Assembly: GCF_029227915.1 (NCBI RefSeq) | Contig: NC_079879.1 | Span: forward strand, 11,844,001 to 11,908,000 | Source: Hydractinia symbiolongicarpus | Lineage: Eukaryota; Cnidaria; Hydrozoa; Anthoathecata; Hydractiniidae | DNA: 64,000 nt | Reading direction: 5' to 3' | In this document: piece by piece, positions 1 through 14,043 of the stretch | Numbering within the stretch: position 1 is the first letter of the stretch | Layout of the letters: every line of letters starts with the position of its first letter | The notes under the pieces: generated by a model | What the model was told of the DNA's origin: nothing | Database searches by the model: none | The model's input: only the letters and a program-made list of their open reading frames with translations | Translations under genes and position numbers: made by a program

Positions 1-120
1 ATGGGTGTTTGTCTGGACTGAGAAAACTGAGTCTACGATGTCCGCGCAGTACCGACGTATTCATAATGATACTCAGTGCTTCCCAGTATTGACAAGGCCT
101 TTAATCTTCTCAACATGATC
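1..120. repeat. Partial satellite unit at window edge
   Basis: 3' portion of a unit that begins left of the window, up to the first landmark at 121. It reads 'gggtgtttgtctggactgag', the A-type variant at this position; B units read 'gggtgcttgtctggaccgag'. It corresponds to 2799-2918, the matching part of the 2798-bp repeat described separately. Confidence 0.9.
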
Positions 121-3100
121 TTAACTTTCGGAGTCGTGTTCCAAATGTACGTATGGAGTGGTTCCTTGGGTTTCTGCGTGACACCTCACATGGTGAAAGA
201 AATTCATTCTTTTAGATAAATGTTCCCGATCCCAAACCGAATCGAAAAAGTTCGAAATTGACGAATACCGTAGAGATGATACATATCTTAAACTCTGGGA
301 CCTAGAAAAAGTTTTATCTGTAACCTGTTCAACATTGTGTACAGAGGCCATAATGCGCGTGTTTTTATTGCTTATGGTGTTTATTCATTTGCTCGTGCTG
401 CGCATGTGCGAGAATTACTGAACACCGCAATGACACAGATAAACTGGGGAAGCACTCAGAAATTAAAACAGGAATGACCGTGGTTACAAAATCGCTTCAG
501 TGTAATCAAAATAAAAGTAGGAATGTTCGGATTCTATCTACTTTGAGGAGACATCTCGGGTGAAAAAAAGATGATCATCAAACAAACAATCCGTAAAGAG
601 ATACTGGAGTTACTTCTTGCTGCTCGACAATGATGACTATACAGAGATTTTTAGGCAACAAATCCGTTAATTCAACAATTCTCTCAATGCACTCTTGCCT
701 GCATAGCTTGTTAGTATTTGCTTAAGATTGCACCTTAATTATCAGGAAGCGCGAACTTAGAACGACAAAGATGACTGTACTACAAGGCTTTTACTCATAA
801 GAACGCTCAACATACCAAGATACTTCATTAAACGTTCTTGACTTTCCCGATTTGAATTTTCAAAATGTTCTTAAATTGTTTTTAACTTTCTCCTTATTTT
901 GCAAATTTTGAACTTTAGAGGAGAATTTCAGTGCAACGATAAAAGAAGCTGTAACCTTCTCTGAAAACACGGGTATGCTTAGGGAAGACGTACTTTTCAA
1001 GACCTGGCCTGTCAAACGTTTGCGCAATGCAAGTTTTCCGATGAAAAACTGGAACGGGTGCTTGTCTGGACCGAGAAAACTGAGTGTGCGATGTCCGCGC
1101 AGTACAGACGCATTCATAATGATATTCAGTGCTTCCCAGTATTGACACGGCCTTTAATCTTCTCAACATGATCTTAACTTTCGGAGTCTAGTTCCAAATG
1201 TACGTATGGAGTGGTTCCTCGGGATTCTGCGTGACCCCCCACATGGTGAAAAAAATTCATCCTTTTAGCTAAATGTTCCAGACCCCCAACCGAATCGAAA
1301 AATAACGAAATTGACGAACACCGTGGAGATGATACATACCTTAAACTCAGAGACCTAGAAATAGTGTGAGTTTTTTTATCTGTAACCTGTTCAACATTGC
1401 CTACAGAGGCCATAATGTGCGTGTTTTTATTGCTTATGGTGTTTATTTATTTGCTCAAGCTGCGCATGTGCGAGAATTACTGAACACCTCGATGACACAG
1501 ATAAACTGGGGAAGCGCTCAGAAATTAAAACTGGAATGACCGTAGTTACAAAATCGCTTCAGTGTAATCAAAATAAAAGTAGGACTGTTCGTATTCTATC
1601 TACTTTGAGGAGACATCTCGGGTGAAAAAAAGATGATCATCAAACAAACAATCCGTAAAGAGATACTGGAGTTACTTCTTGCTGCTCGACAATGATGACT
1701 ACACAGAGATTTTTAGGCAACAAATCCGTTAATTCAACAATTCTCTCAATGCACTCTTGCCTGCATAGCTTGTTAGTATTTGCTTAAGATTGCCCCTTAA
1801 TTATCAGGAACGCGAACTTAGTACGACAAAGATAACTGTACTACAAGGCTTTTACTCATAAGAACGCTCAACATACCAAGATACTTCATCAAACGTTCTT
1901 GACTTTCCCGATTTGAATTTTCAAAATGTTCTTAAATTGTTTTTAACTTTCTCCTTATTTTGCAAATTTTGAACTTTAGAGGAGAATTTCAGTGCAACGA
2001 TAAAAGAAGCTGTAACCTTCTCTGTACACACGGGTATTCTTAGGGAAGACGTACTTTTCAAGACCTGGCCTGTCAAACGTTTGCGCAATGCAAGTTTTCC
2101 GATGAAAAACTGCAACGGGTGCTTGTCTGAACCGAGAAAACTGAGTGTACGATGTCCCTGCAGTCCCGCTAAGATCATAATGATACTCAATGCTTCCAAA
2201 TGTACGTATGGAGTGCTTCCTCGGGATTCTGCGTGACACCTCACATGGTGAAAAAAATTCAATTTTTTAGCTAAATGTTCCCGACCCCCAACCGAATCGA
2301 AAAATAACGAAATTTACGAATACCGTAGAGATGTTACATACCTTAACCTCAGGGACCTAGAAATAGTGTGAGTTTTTTTTATCTGTAACCTGTTCAACAT
2401 TGCCTACAGAGGCCATAATGTGCGTGTTTTTATTGCTTATGGTGTTGATTCATTTGCTCCTCCTGTGCATGTGCGAGAATTACTGTAATAAGAACGCTTA
2501 GCATCCCAAAATACCTCAGCACACGTTGTTAACTTTCCCGATTTCAAATTTCAATATGTTCACAAGTTGTTTAAAACTTTACTCCTATTTTGCCAGTTTT
2601 GAACTTTGAAAGAGAAATTTAGTGCAACGCTAAAAGAAGCAGAAATCTTTGACCATCCTTGGGACTGCTGCAGAAGCAAGGTAAAACTTGTAAGCAGTAA
2701 CCTTCTCTAGGAACACGGGTATGCTTAGGAAAGACGTGCTTTTTAAGACCTGCCCTGTGTGAGGAATGCCCAATCCAAGATTTCCGAAGGAAACTGCAAT
2801 GGGTGTTTGTCTGGACTGAGAAAACTGAGTCTACGATGTCCGCGCAGTACCGACGTATTCATAATGATACTCAGTGCTTCCCAGTATTGACAAGGCCTTT
2901 AATCTTCTCAACATGATCTTAACTTTCGGAGTCGTGTTCCAAATGTACGTATGGAGTGGTTCCTTGGGTTTCTGCGTGACACCTCACATGGTGAAAGAAA
3001 TTCATTCTTTTAGATAAATGTTCCCGACCCCAAACCGAATCGAAAAAGTTCGAAATTGACGAATACCGTAGAGATGATACATATCTTAAACTCAGGGACC

Positions 3101-3971
3101 TAGAAATAGTTTTATCTGTAACCTGTTCAACATTGTGTACAGAGGCCATAATGCGCGTGTTTTTATTGCTTATGGTGTTTATTCATTTGCTCGTGCTGCG
3201 CATGTGCGAGAATTACTGAACACCGCGATGACACAGATAAACCGGGGAAGCGCTCAGAAATTAAAACAGGAATGACCGTGGTTACAAAATCGCTTCAGTG
3301 TAATCAAAATAAAAGTAGGACTGTTCGGATTCTATCTACTTTGAGGAGACATCTCGGGTGAAAAAAAGATGATCATCAAACAAACAATCCGTAAAGAGAT
3401 ACTGGAGTTACTTCTTGCTGCTCGACAATGATGACTATACAGAGATTTTTAGGCAACAAATCCGTTAATTCAACAATTCTCTCAATGCACTCTTGCCTGC
3501 ATAGCTTGTTAGTATTTGCTTAAGATTGCACCTTAATTATCAGGAAGCGCGAACTTAGAACGACAAAGATGACTGTACTACAAGGCTTTTACTCATAAGA
3601 ACGCTCAACATACCAAGATACTTCATTAAACGTTCTTGACTTTCCCGATTTGAATTTTCAAAATGTTCTTAAATTGTTTTTAACTTTCTCCTTATTTTGC
3701 AAATTTTGAACTTTAGAGGAGAATTTCAGTGCAACGATAAAAGAAGCTGTAACCTTCTCTGAAAACACGGGTATGCTTGGGGAAGACGTACTTTTCAAGA
3801 CCTGGCCTGTCAAACGTTTGCGCAATGCAAGTTTTCCGATGAAAAACTGGAACGGGTGCTTGTCTGGACCGAGAAAACTGAGTGTGCGATGTCCGCGCAG
3901 TACAGACGCATTCATAATGATATTCAGTGCTTCCCAGTATTGACACGGCCTTTAATCTTCTCAACATGATC
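121..3971. repeat. B-rich block with a 2798-bp higher-order repeat
   Basis: Units: B 121-1173 (1053 bp); B from 1174, which has lost 59 bp including the landmark at about 2197; A-type to 2918; B 2919-3971 (1053 bp). Positions 1 to about 1428 recur at 2799 to about 4226 with an offset of exactly 2798 bp and only a few substitutions (for example position 965-980 versus 3763-3778). The repeating block is therefore B + B(deleted) + A, and the window starts inside its first copy. The B units here are 9 bp shorter than the 1062-bp B units at 46-49 kb. Confidence 0.88.
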
Positions 3972-5183
3972 TTAACTTTCGGAGTCTAGTTCCAAATGTA
4001 CGTATGGAGTGGTTCCTCGGGATTCTGCGTGACCCCCCACATGGTGAAAAAAATTCATCCTTTTAGCTAAATGTTCCAGACCCCCAACCGAATCGAAAAA
4101 TAACGAAATTGACGAACACCGTGGAGATGATACATACCTTAAACTCAGAGACCTAGAAATAGTGTGAGTTTTTTTATCTGTAACCTGTTCAACATTGCCT
4201 ACAGAGGCCATAATGTGCGTGTTTTTGATGATGACTATACAGAGATTTTTAGCCAACAAATCCGTTAATTCAACAATTCTCTCAATGCACTCTTGCCTGC
4301 ATAGCTTGTTAGTATTTGCTTAAGATTGCACTTTAATTATCAGGAAGCGCGAACTTAGTACGACATAGATGACTGTACTACAAGGCTTTTACTCATAAGA
4401 ACGCTCAACATACCAAGATACTTCATCAAACGTTCTTGACTTTCCCGATTTGAATTTTCAAAATGTTCTTAAAATGTTTTTAACTTTCTCCTTATTTTGC
4501 AAATTTTAAACTTTAGAGGAGAATTTCGGTGCAAGCTAAATGTTCCCGACCCCCAACCGAATCGAAAAATAACGAAATTGACGAATACCGTAGAGATGAT
4601 ACATACCTTAAACTCAGGGACCTAGAAATAGTGTCAGTTTTTTTATCTGTAACCTGTTTAACATTGTGTACAGAGGCCATAATGCGCCTGTTTTTATTGC
4701 TGATGGTGTTTATTCATTTGCTCGTGCTGCGCATGTGCGAGATTTACTGTCATAAGAACGCTTAGCATGCCAAAATACCTCAGCACACGTTGTTAACTTT
4801 CCCGATTTCAAATTTCAAAATGTTCACAAGTTGTTTAAAACTTTATTCCTATTTTGCTAGTTTTGAACTTTAAAGGAGAAATTCAGTGCAACGCTAAAGG
4901 AAGCAGAAATCTTTGACCATCCTTGGGACTGCTGCTGAAGCTAGGTAAAACTTGTAAGCAGTAACCTTCTCTAATAACACGGGTATGCTTAGGAAAGACG
5001 TGCTTTTCAAGACCTGCCCTGTGTGAGGAATGCCTAATCCAAGATTTCCGATGGAAAACTGCAACGGGTGTTTGTCTGGAGTGAGAAAACTGAGTCTACG
5101 ATGTCCGCGCAGCACCGACGCATTCATAATGATGCTCAGTGCTTCCCAGTATTGACAAGGCCTTTAATCTTCTCAACATGATC
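3972..5183. repeat. Doubly rearranged satellite unit
   Basis: This interval is 1212 bp and fits neither monomer. At about 4226/4227 the sequence jumps from B phase 'gtgcgtgttttt' to B phase 'gatgactatacag', losing roughly 267 bp. At about 4534 it jumps from 'gaatttcggtgcaa' to 'gctaaatgttcccgac'. The second junction coincides with a 6-bp match 'gctaaa' also present in A units as 'cgctaaaag', suggesting microhomology-mediated joining. From 4535 onward the sequence is ordinary A. Small plus-strand frames created here (around 4529-4765) are by-products of the junction. Confidence 0.85.
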
Positions 5184-8100
5184 TTAACTTTCCGAGTCGA
5201 GTTCCAAATGTACGTATGATGTGGTTCCTCGGAATTCTGCGTGACACCTCACATAGTGAAAAAAATTCATTCTTTTAGCTAAATGTTCCCGACCCCTAAC
5301 CGAATCGTAAAATTTCGAAAATGACGAATACCGTAGAGATGAGACATACCTTAAACTCAGGGACCTAGCTATAGTGTGAGTTTTTTTATCTGTAACCTGT
5401 TCAACATTGCGTACAGAGGCCGTAATGCGCGTGTTTTTATTGCTGATGGTGTTTATTCATTTGCTCGTGCTGCGCATGTGCGAGATTTACTGTCATAAGA
5501 ACGCTTAGCATGCCAAAATACCTCAGCACACGTTGTTAACTTTCCCGATTTCAAATTTCAAAATGTTCTCAAGTTGTTTAAAATTTCTTCAAAAGAAGCA
5601 GAAATCTTTGATCATCCTTGGGACTGCTGCAGAAGCGAGGTAAAACTTGTAAGCAGTAACCTTCTCTAGGAACACGGGTATGCTTAGGAAAGACGTATTT
5701 TTAAGACCTGCCCTGTGTGAGGAATGCCCAATCCAAGATTTCCGATGGAAAACTGCAACGGGTGTTTGTCTGGACTGAGAAAACTGAGTCTACGATGTCC
5801 GCGCAGCACCGACGCATTCATAATGATACTCACTGCTTCCCAGTATTGACAAGGCCGTTAATCTTCTCAACATGATCTTAACTTTCGGAGTCGAGTTCCA
5901 AATGTACGTATGGAGTGGTTGCTCAAGATTCTGCGTGACACCTTACATTGTGAAAAAAATTCATTCTTTTAGCTAAATGTTCCCGACCCCCAACCGAATC
6001 GAAAAATAACGAAATTGACGAATACCGTTGAGATGATACATACCTTAAACTCAGATACCTAGAAATAGTGTGAGTTTTTTTATCTGTAACCTGTTCAACC
6101 ATGCCTACAGAGGCCATAATGTGCGTGTTTTTATTGCTTATGGTGTTGATTCATTTGCTCGTGCTGCGCATGTGCGAGAATTACTGTCATAAGAACGCTT
6201 AGCATGCCAAAATACCTCAGCACACGTTGTTAACTTTCCCCATTTGAAATTTCAAAATGTTCACAAGTTGTTTAAAACTTTATTCATATTTTGCCAAATT
6301 TGATCTTTAAAGGAGAAATTCAGTGCAACGCTAAAAGAAGCAGAAGTCTTTGACCATCCTTGGGACTGCTGCAGAAGCAAGGTAAAACTTGTAAGCAGTA
6401 ACCTTCTCTAGGAACACGGGTATGCTTAGGAAAGACGTGCTTTTTAAGACTTGCCCTGTGTGAGGAATGCCCACTCCAAGTTTTTCGATGAAAAGCTGCA
6501 ACGGGTGTTTGTCTGGACTGAGAAAACTGAGTCTACGATGTCCGCGCAGTACCGACGCATTCATAATGATACTCAGTGCTTCCCAGTATTGACAAGGCCT
6601 TTAATCTTCTCAACATGATCTTAAATTTCGGAGTCGAGTTCCAAATGTACGTATGGAGTGGTTCCTCGGGATTTTGCGTGACACCTCACATGGTGAAAAA
6701 AATTCATTCTTTTAGCTAAATGTTCCCGACCCCCAACCGAATCGAAAAATAACGAAATTGACGAATACCGTGGAGATGATACATACCTTAAACTCAGAGA
6801 CCTAGAAATAGTGTGAGTTTTTTTATCTGTAACCTGTTCAACCATGCGTACAGGGGCCAAAATGTGCGTGTTTTTATTGCTTATGGTGTTGATTCATTTG
6901 CTCGTGCTGCGCATGTCTGAGAGTTACTGTCATAAGAACGCTTAGCATGCCAAAATACCTCAGCACACGTTGTTAACTCTCCCGATTTCAAATTTCAAAA
7001 TGTTCACAAGTTGTTTAAAACTTTATTCCTATTTTGCCAGTTTTGAACTTTAAAGGAGAAATTCAGTGCAACGCTAAAAGAAGCATAAATCTTTGACCAT
7101 CCTTGGGACTGCTGCAGAAGCGAGGTAAAACTTGTAAGCAGTAACCTTCTCTAGGAACACGGGTATGCTTAGGAAAGACGTATTTTTAAGACCTGCCCTG
7201 TGTGAGGAATGCCCAATCCAAGATTTCCGATGGAAAACTGCAACGGGTGTTTGTCTGGACTGAGAAAACTGAGTCTACGATGTCCGCGCAGCACCGACGC
7301 ATTCATAATGATACTCACTGCTTCCCAGTATTGACAAGCCCGTTAATCTTCTTAACATGATCTTAACTTTCGGAGTCGAGTTCCAAATGTACGTATGGAG
7401 TGGTTCCTCAAGATTCTGCGTGACACCTTACATTGTGAAAAAAATTCATTCTTTTAGCTAAATGTTCCCGACCCCCAACCGAATCGAAAAATAACGAAAT
7501 TGACGAATACCGTAGAGATGATACATACCTTAAACTCAGATACCTAGAAATAGTGTGAGTTTTTTTATCTGTAACCTGTTCAACCATGCCTACAGAGGCC
7601 AAAATGTGCGTATTTTTATTGCTTATGGTGTTGATTCATTTGCTCGTGCTGCGCATGTCTGAGAGTTACTGTCATAAGAACGCTTAGCATGCCAAAATAC
7701 CTCAGCACACGTTGTTAACTTTCCCGATTTCAAATTTCAAAATGATCACAAGTTGTTTAAAACTTTATTCCTATTTTGCCAGTTTTGAACTTTAAAGGAG
7801 AAATTCAGTGCAACGCTAAAAGAAGCATAAATCTTTGACCATCCTTGGGACTGCTGCAGAAGCGAGGTAAAACTTGTAAGCAGTAACCTTCTCTAGGAAC
7901 ACGGGTATGCTTAGGAAAGACGTATTTTTAAGACCTGCCCTGTGTGAGGAATGCCCAATCCAAGATTTCCGATGGAAAACTGCAACGGGTGTTTGTCTGG
8001 ACTGAGAAAACTGAGTCTACGATGTCCGCGCAGCACCGACGCATTCATAATGATACTCACTGCTTCCCAGTATTGACAAGGCCGTTAATCTTCTTAACAT

Positions 8101-11100
8101 GATCTTAACTTTCGGAGTCGAGTTCCAAATGTACGTATGGAGTGGTTCCTCAAGATTCTGCGTGACACCTTACATTGTGAAAAAAATTCATTCTTTTAGC
8201 TAAATGTTCCCGACCCCCAACCGAATCGAAAAATAACGAAATTGACGAATACCGTAGAGATGATACATACCTTAAACTCAGATACCTAGAAATAGTGTGA
8301 GTTTTTTATCTGTAACCTGTTCAACCATGCCTACAGAGGCCATAATGTGCGTGTTTTTATTGCTTATGGTTTTGATTCATTTGCTCGTGCTGCGCATGTG
8401 CGAGAATTACTGTCATAAGAACGCTTAGCATGCCAAAATACCTCAGCACACGTTGTTAACTTTCCCGATTTCAAATTTCAAAATGTTCACAAGTTGTTTA
8501 AAACTTTATTCCTATTTTGCCAGTTTTGAACTTTAAAGGAGAAATTCAGTGCAACGCTAAGAGAAGCATAAATCTTTGACCATCCTTGGGACTGCTGCAG
8601 AAGCAAGGTAAAACTTGTAAGCAGTAACCTTCTCTAGGAACACGGGTATGCTTAGGAAAGACGTATTTTTAAGACCTGCCCTGTGTGAGGAATGCCCAAT
8701 CCAAGATTTCCGATGGAAAACTGCAACGGGTGTTTGTCTGGACTGAGAAAACTGAGTCTACGATGTCCGCGCAGCACCGACGCATTCATAATGATACTCA
8801 CTGCTTCCCAGTATTGACAAGGCCTTTAATCTTCTCAACATGATCTTAACTTTCGGAGTCGAGTTCCAAATGTACGTATGGAGTGGTTCCTCAAGATTCT
8901 GCGTGACACCTTACATTGTGAAAAAAATTCATTCTTTTAGCTAAATGTTCCCGACCCCCAACCGAATCGAAAAATAACGAAATTGACGAATACCGTAGAG
9001 ATGATACATACCTTAAACTCAGATACCTAGAAATAGTGTGAGTTTTTTTATCTGTAACCTGTTCAACATTGCGTACAGAGGCCATAATGCGCGTGTTTTT
9101 ATTGCTTATGGTGTTTATTCATTTGCTCGTGCTGTGCATGTGCGAGAATTACTGTCATAAGAACGCTTAGCATGCCAAAATACCTCAGCACACGTTGTTA
9201 ACTTTCCCGATTTCAAATTTCAAAATGTTCACAAGTTGTTTAAAACTTTATTCCTATTTTGCCAGTTTTGAACTTTAAAGGAGAAATTCAGTGCAACGCT
9301 AAAAGAAGCAGAAATCTTTGACCATCCTTGGCACTGCTGCAGAAGCAAGGTAAAACTTGTAAGCAGTAACCTTCTCTAGGAACACGGGTATGCTTAGGAA
9401 AGACGTACTTTTTAAGACCTGCCCTGTGTGAGGAATGCCCAATCCCAGATTTCCGATGGACAACTGCAACGGGTGTTTGTCTGGACTGAGAAAACTGAGT
9501 CTACGATGTCCGCGCAGCACCGACGCATTCATAATGATACTCAGTGCTTCATAGTATTGACAAGGCCTTTAATCTTCTCAACATGATCTTAACTTTCGAT
9601 ATCGAGTTCCAAATGTACGTATGGAGTGGTTCCTCGGGATTCTGCATGACACCTCACATGGTGAAAAAAATTCATTCTTTTAGCTAAATGTTCCCGACCC
9701 CCAACCGAATCGAAAAATTACGAAATTGACGAATACCGTGGAGATGATACATACCTTAAACTCAGAGACCTAGAAATAGTGTGAGTTTTTTTATCTGTAA
9801 CCTGTTCAACCATGCCTACAGAGGCCAAAATGTGCGTGTTTTTATTGCTTATGGTGTTGATTCATTTGCTCGTGCTGCGCATGTCTGAGAGTTACTGTCA
9901 TAAGAACGCTTAGCATTCCAAAATACCTCAGCACACGTTGTTAACTTTCCCGATTTCAAATTTCAAAATGTTCACAAGTTGTTTAAAACTTTATTCCTAT
10001 TTTGCCAGTTTTGAACTTTAAAGGAGAAATTCAGTGCAACGCTAAAAGAAGCATAAATCTTTGACCATCCTTGGGACTGCTGCAGAAGCGAGGTAAAACT
10101 TGTAAGCAGTAACCTTCTCTAGGAACACGGGTATGCTTAGGAAAGACGTATTTTTAAGACCTGCCCTGTGTGAGGAATGCCCAATCCAAGATTTCCGATG
10201 GAAAACTGCAACGGGTGTTTGTCTGGACTGAGAAAACTGAGTCTACGATGTCCGCGCAGCACCAACGCATTCATAATGATACTCACTGCTTCCCAGTATT
10301 GACAAGGCCGTTAATCTTCTTAACATGATCTTAACTTTCGGAGTCGAGTTCCAAATGTACGTATGGAGTGCTTCCTCAAGATTCTGCGTGACACCTTACA
10401 TTGTGAAAAAAATTCATTCTTTTAGCTAAATGTTCCCGACCCCCAACCGAATCGAAAAATAACGAAATTGACGAATACCGTAGAGATGATACATACCTTA
10501 AACTCAGATACCTAGAAATAGTGTGAGTTTTTTTATCTGTAACCTGTTCAACCATGCCTACGGAGGCCAAAATGTGGGTGTTTTTATTGCTTATGGTGTT
10601 GATTCATTTGCTCGTGCTGCGCATGTCTGAGAGTTACTGTCATAAGAACGCTTAGCATGCCAAAATACCTCAGCACACGTTGTTAACTTTCCCGATTTCA
10701 AATTTCAAAATGTTCACAAGTTGTTTAAAACTTTATTCCTATTTTGCCAGTTTTGAACTTTAAAGGAGAAATTCAGTGCAACGCTAAAAGAAGCATAAAT
10801 CTTTGACCATCCTTGGGACTGCTGCAGAAGCGAGGTAAAACTTGTAAGCAGTAACCTTCTCTAGGAACACGGGTATGCTTAGGAAAAACGTACTTTTTAA
10901 GACCTGCCCTGTGTGAGGAATGCCCAATCCAAGATTTCCGATGGAAAACTGCAACGGGTGTTTGTCTGGACTGAGAAAACTGAGTCTACGATGTCCGCGC
11001 AGCACCGACGCATTCATAATGATACTCAGTGCTTCATAGTATTGACAAGGCCTTTAATCTTCTCAACATGATCTTAACTTTCGATATCGAGTTCCAAATG

Positions 11101-14043
11101 TACGTATGGAGTGGTTCCTCGGGATTCTGCATGACACCTCACATGGTGAAAAAAATTCATTCTTTTAGCTAAATGTTCCCGACCCCCAACCGAATCAAAA
11201 AATAACGAAATTGACGAATACCGTAGAGATGATACATACCTTAAACTCAAAGACCTAGAAATAGTGTGAGTTTTTTTATCTGTAACCTGTTCAACCATGC
11301 CTACAGAGGCCATAATGTGCGTGTTTTTATTGCTTATGGTGTTGATTCATTTGCTCGTGCTGCGCATGTGCGAGAATTACTGTCATAAGAAAGCTTAGCA
11401 TGCCAAAATACCTCAGCACACGTTGTTAACTTTCCCGATTTCAAATTTCAAAATGTTCACAAGTTGTTTAAAACTTTATTCCTATTTTGTCAGTTTTGAA
11501 CTTTAAAGGAGAAATTCAGTGCAACGCTTAAAGAAGCATAAATCTTTGACCATCCTTGGGACTGCTGCAGAAGCAAGGTAAAACTTGTAAGCAGTAACCT
11601 TCTCTAGGAACACGGGTATGCTTAGGAAAAACGTACTTTTTAAGACCTGCCCTGTGTGAGGAATGCCCAATCCAAGATTTCCGATGGAAAACTGCAACGG
11701 GTGTTTGTCTGGACTGAGAAAACTGAGTCTACGATGTCCGCGCAGCACCGACGCATTCATAATGATACTCAGTGCTTCATAGTATTGACAAGGCCTTTAA
11801 TCTTCTCAACATGATCTTAACTTTCGATATCGAGTTCCAAATGTACGTATGGAGTGGTTCCTCGGGATTCTGCATGACACCTCACATGGTGAAAAAAATT
11901 CATTCTTTTAGCTAAATGTTCCCGACCCCCAACCGAATCAAAAAATAACGAAATTGACGAATACCGTAGAGATGATACATACCTTAAACTCAAAGACCTA
12001 GAAATAGTGTGAGTTTTTTTATCTGTAACCTGTTCAACCATGCCTACAGAGGCCATAATGTGCGTGTTTTTATTGCTTATGGTGTTGATTCATTTGCTCG
12101 TGCTGCGCATGTGCGAGAATTACTGTCATAAGAAAGCTTAGCATGCCAAAATACCTCAGCACACGTTGTTAACTTTCCCGATTTCAAATTTCAAAATGTT
12201 CACAAGTTGTTTAAAACTTTATTCCTATTTTGTCAGTTTTGAACTTTAAAGGAGAAATTCAGTGCAACGCTTAAAGAAGCATAAATCTTTGACCATCCTT
12301 GGGACTGCTGCAGAAGCAAGGTAAAACTTGTAAGCAGTAACCTTCTCTAGGAACACGGGTATGCTTAGGAAAAACGTACTTTTTAAGACCTGCCCTGTGT
12401 GAGGAATGCCCAATCCAAGATTTCCGATGGAAAACTGCAACGGGTGTTTGTCTGGACTGTGAAAACTGAGTCTACGATGTCCGAGCAGTACCGACGAATT
12501 CATAATGATACTCAGTACTTCCCAGTATTGACAAGGCCTTTAATCTTCTCAACATGATCTTAACTTTCGAAATCGAGTTCCAAATGTACGTATGGAGTGG
12601 TTCCTCGGGATTCTGCGTGACACCTCACATGGTGAAAAAAATTTATTCTTTTAGCTAAATGTTCCCGACCCCCAACCGAATCGAAAAATAACAAAATTGA
12701 CGAATACCGTAGAGATGATACATACCTTAAACTCAGAGACCTAGAAATAGTGTGAGTTATTTTATTTGTAACCTGTTCAACCATGCCTACAGAGGCCATA
12801 ATGTGTGTGTTTTTATTGCTTATGGTGTTTATTCATTTGCTCGTGCTGCGCATGTGCGAGAATTACTGTCATAAGAACGCTTAGCATGCCAAAATACCTC
12901 AGCACACGTTGTTAACTTTCCCGATTTCAAATTTCAAAATGTTCACAAGTTGTTTAAAACTTTATTCCTATTTTGCCAGTTTTGAACTTTAAAGGAGAAA
13001 TTCAGTGCAACGCTAAAAGAAGCATAAATATTTGACCATCCTTGGGACTGCTGCAGAAGCAAGGTAAAACTTGTAAGCAGTAACCTTCTCTAGGAACACG
13101 GGTATGCTTAGGAAAGACGTATTTTTAAGACCTGCCCTGTGTGAGGAATGCCCAATCCCAGATTTCCGATGGAAAACTGCAACGGGTGTTTGTCTGGACT
13201 GAGAAAACTGAGTCTACGCTGTCCGCGCAGTACCGACGCATTCATAATGATACTCAGTGCTTCCCAGTATTGACAAGGCCTTTAATCTTCTCAACATGAT
13301 CTTAACTTTCGGAGTCGAGTTCCAAATGTACGTATGGAGTGGTTCCTCGGGATTCTGCGTGACACCTCACATGGTGAAAAAAATTCATTATTTTAGCTAA
13401 ATGTTCCCGACCCCCAACCGAATCGAAAAATAACGAAATTGACGAATACCGTAGAGATGATACATACCTTAAACTCAGAGACCTAGAAATGGTGTGAGTT
13501 TTTTTATCTGTAACCTGTTCAACCATGCCTACAGAGGCCATAATGTGCGTGTTTTTATTGCTTATAGTGTTGATTCATTTGCTCGTGCTGCGCATGTGCG
13601 AGAATTACTGTCATAAGAACGCTTAGCAAGCCAAAATACCTCAGCACACGTTGTTAACTTTCCCGATTTCAAATTTCAAAATGTTCACAAGTTGTTTAAA
13701 ACTTTATTAATATTTTGCCAGTTTTGAACTTTAAAGGAGAAATTCAGTGCAACGCTAAAAGAAGCAGAAATCTTTGACCATCCTTGGGACTGCTGCAGAA
13801 GCAAGGTAAAACTTGTAAGCAGTAACCTTCTCTAGGAACACGGGTATGCTTAGGAAAGACGTATTTTTAAGACCTGCCCTGTGTGAGGAATGCCCAATCC
13901 CAGATTTCCGATGGAAAACTGCAACGGGTGTTTGTCTGGACTGAGAAAACTGAGTCTACGCTGTCCGCGCAGTACCGACGCAATCATAATGATACTCAGT
14001 GCTTCCCAGTATTGACAAGGCCTTTAATCTTCTCAACATGATC
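5184..14043. repeat. All-A block, twelve ~742-bp units
   Basis: Landmarks at 5184, 5878, 6621, 7363, 8105, 8846, 9589, 10331, 11074, 11817, 12560 and 13302. Spacings are 741-743 bp except the first (694 bp), where about 48 bp is missing near 5583-5592 ('gtttaaaatttcttc'). Every unit carries the A-specific module ('gaccatccttgggactgctg' or close variants) and lacks the B module. Units 11074 and 11817 are nearly identical over 743 bp, and they share 'aggaaaaacgtac' with neighbouring units (about 10884, 11627 and 12370), which points to recent local homogenisation. Confidence 0.93.

Noticed and set aside
141-180. Possible Pol III A/B boxes ('tatggagtggttcc') or a tRNA/5S/spliced-leader gene in the monomer
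   Set aside because: Only short partial matches to the A or B box; no cloverleaf, no 5S-like block, no Sm-site arrangement that I could defend.
121-351. Recurrent minus-strand frame (MASV...), one per satellite unit, as a tandem gene family
   Set aside because: It is short, lacks recognisable domains and is disrupted in many units by frame changes in T/A runs. It changes length whenever a rearrangement hits the unit. Similarity between units is explained by array homogenisation.
7213-7250. CENP-B-box-like words in the monomer (ttccgatggaaaac ... acggg)
   Set aside because: The motif requires TTCG, four bases, A, two bases, CGGG. Here the two halves are too far apart and the first half has an extra base, so the match is not convincing.
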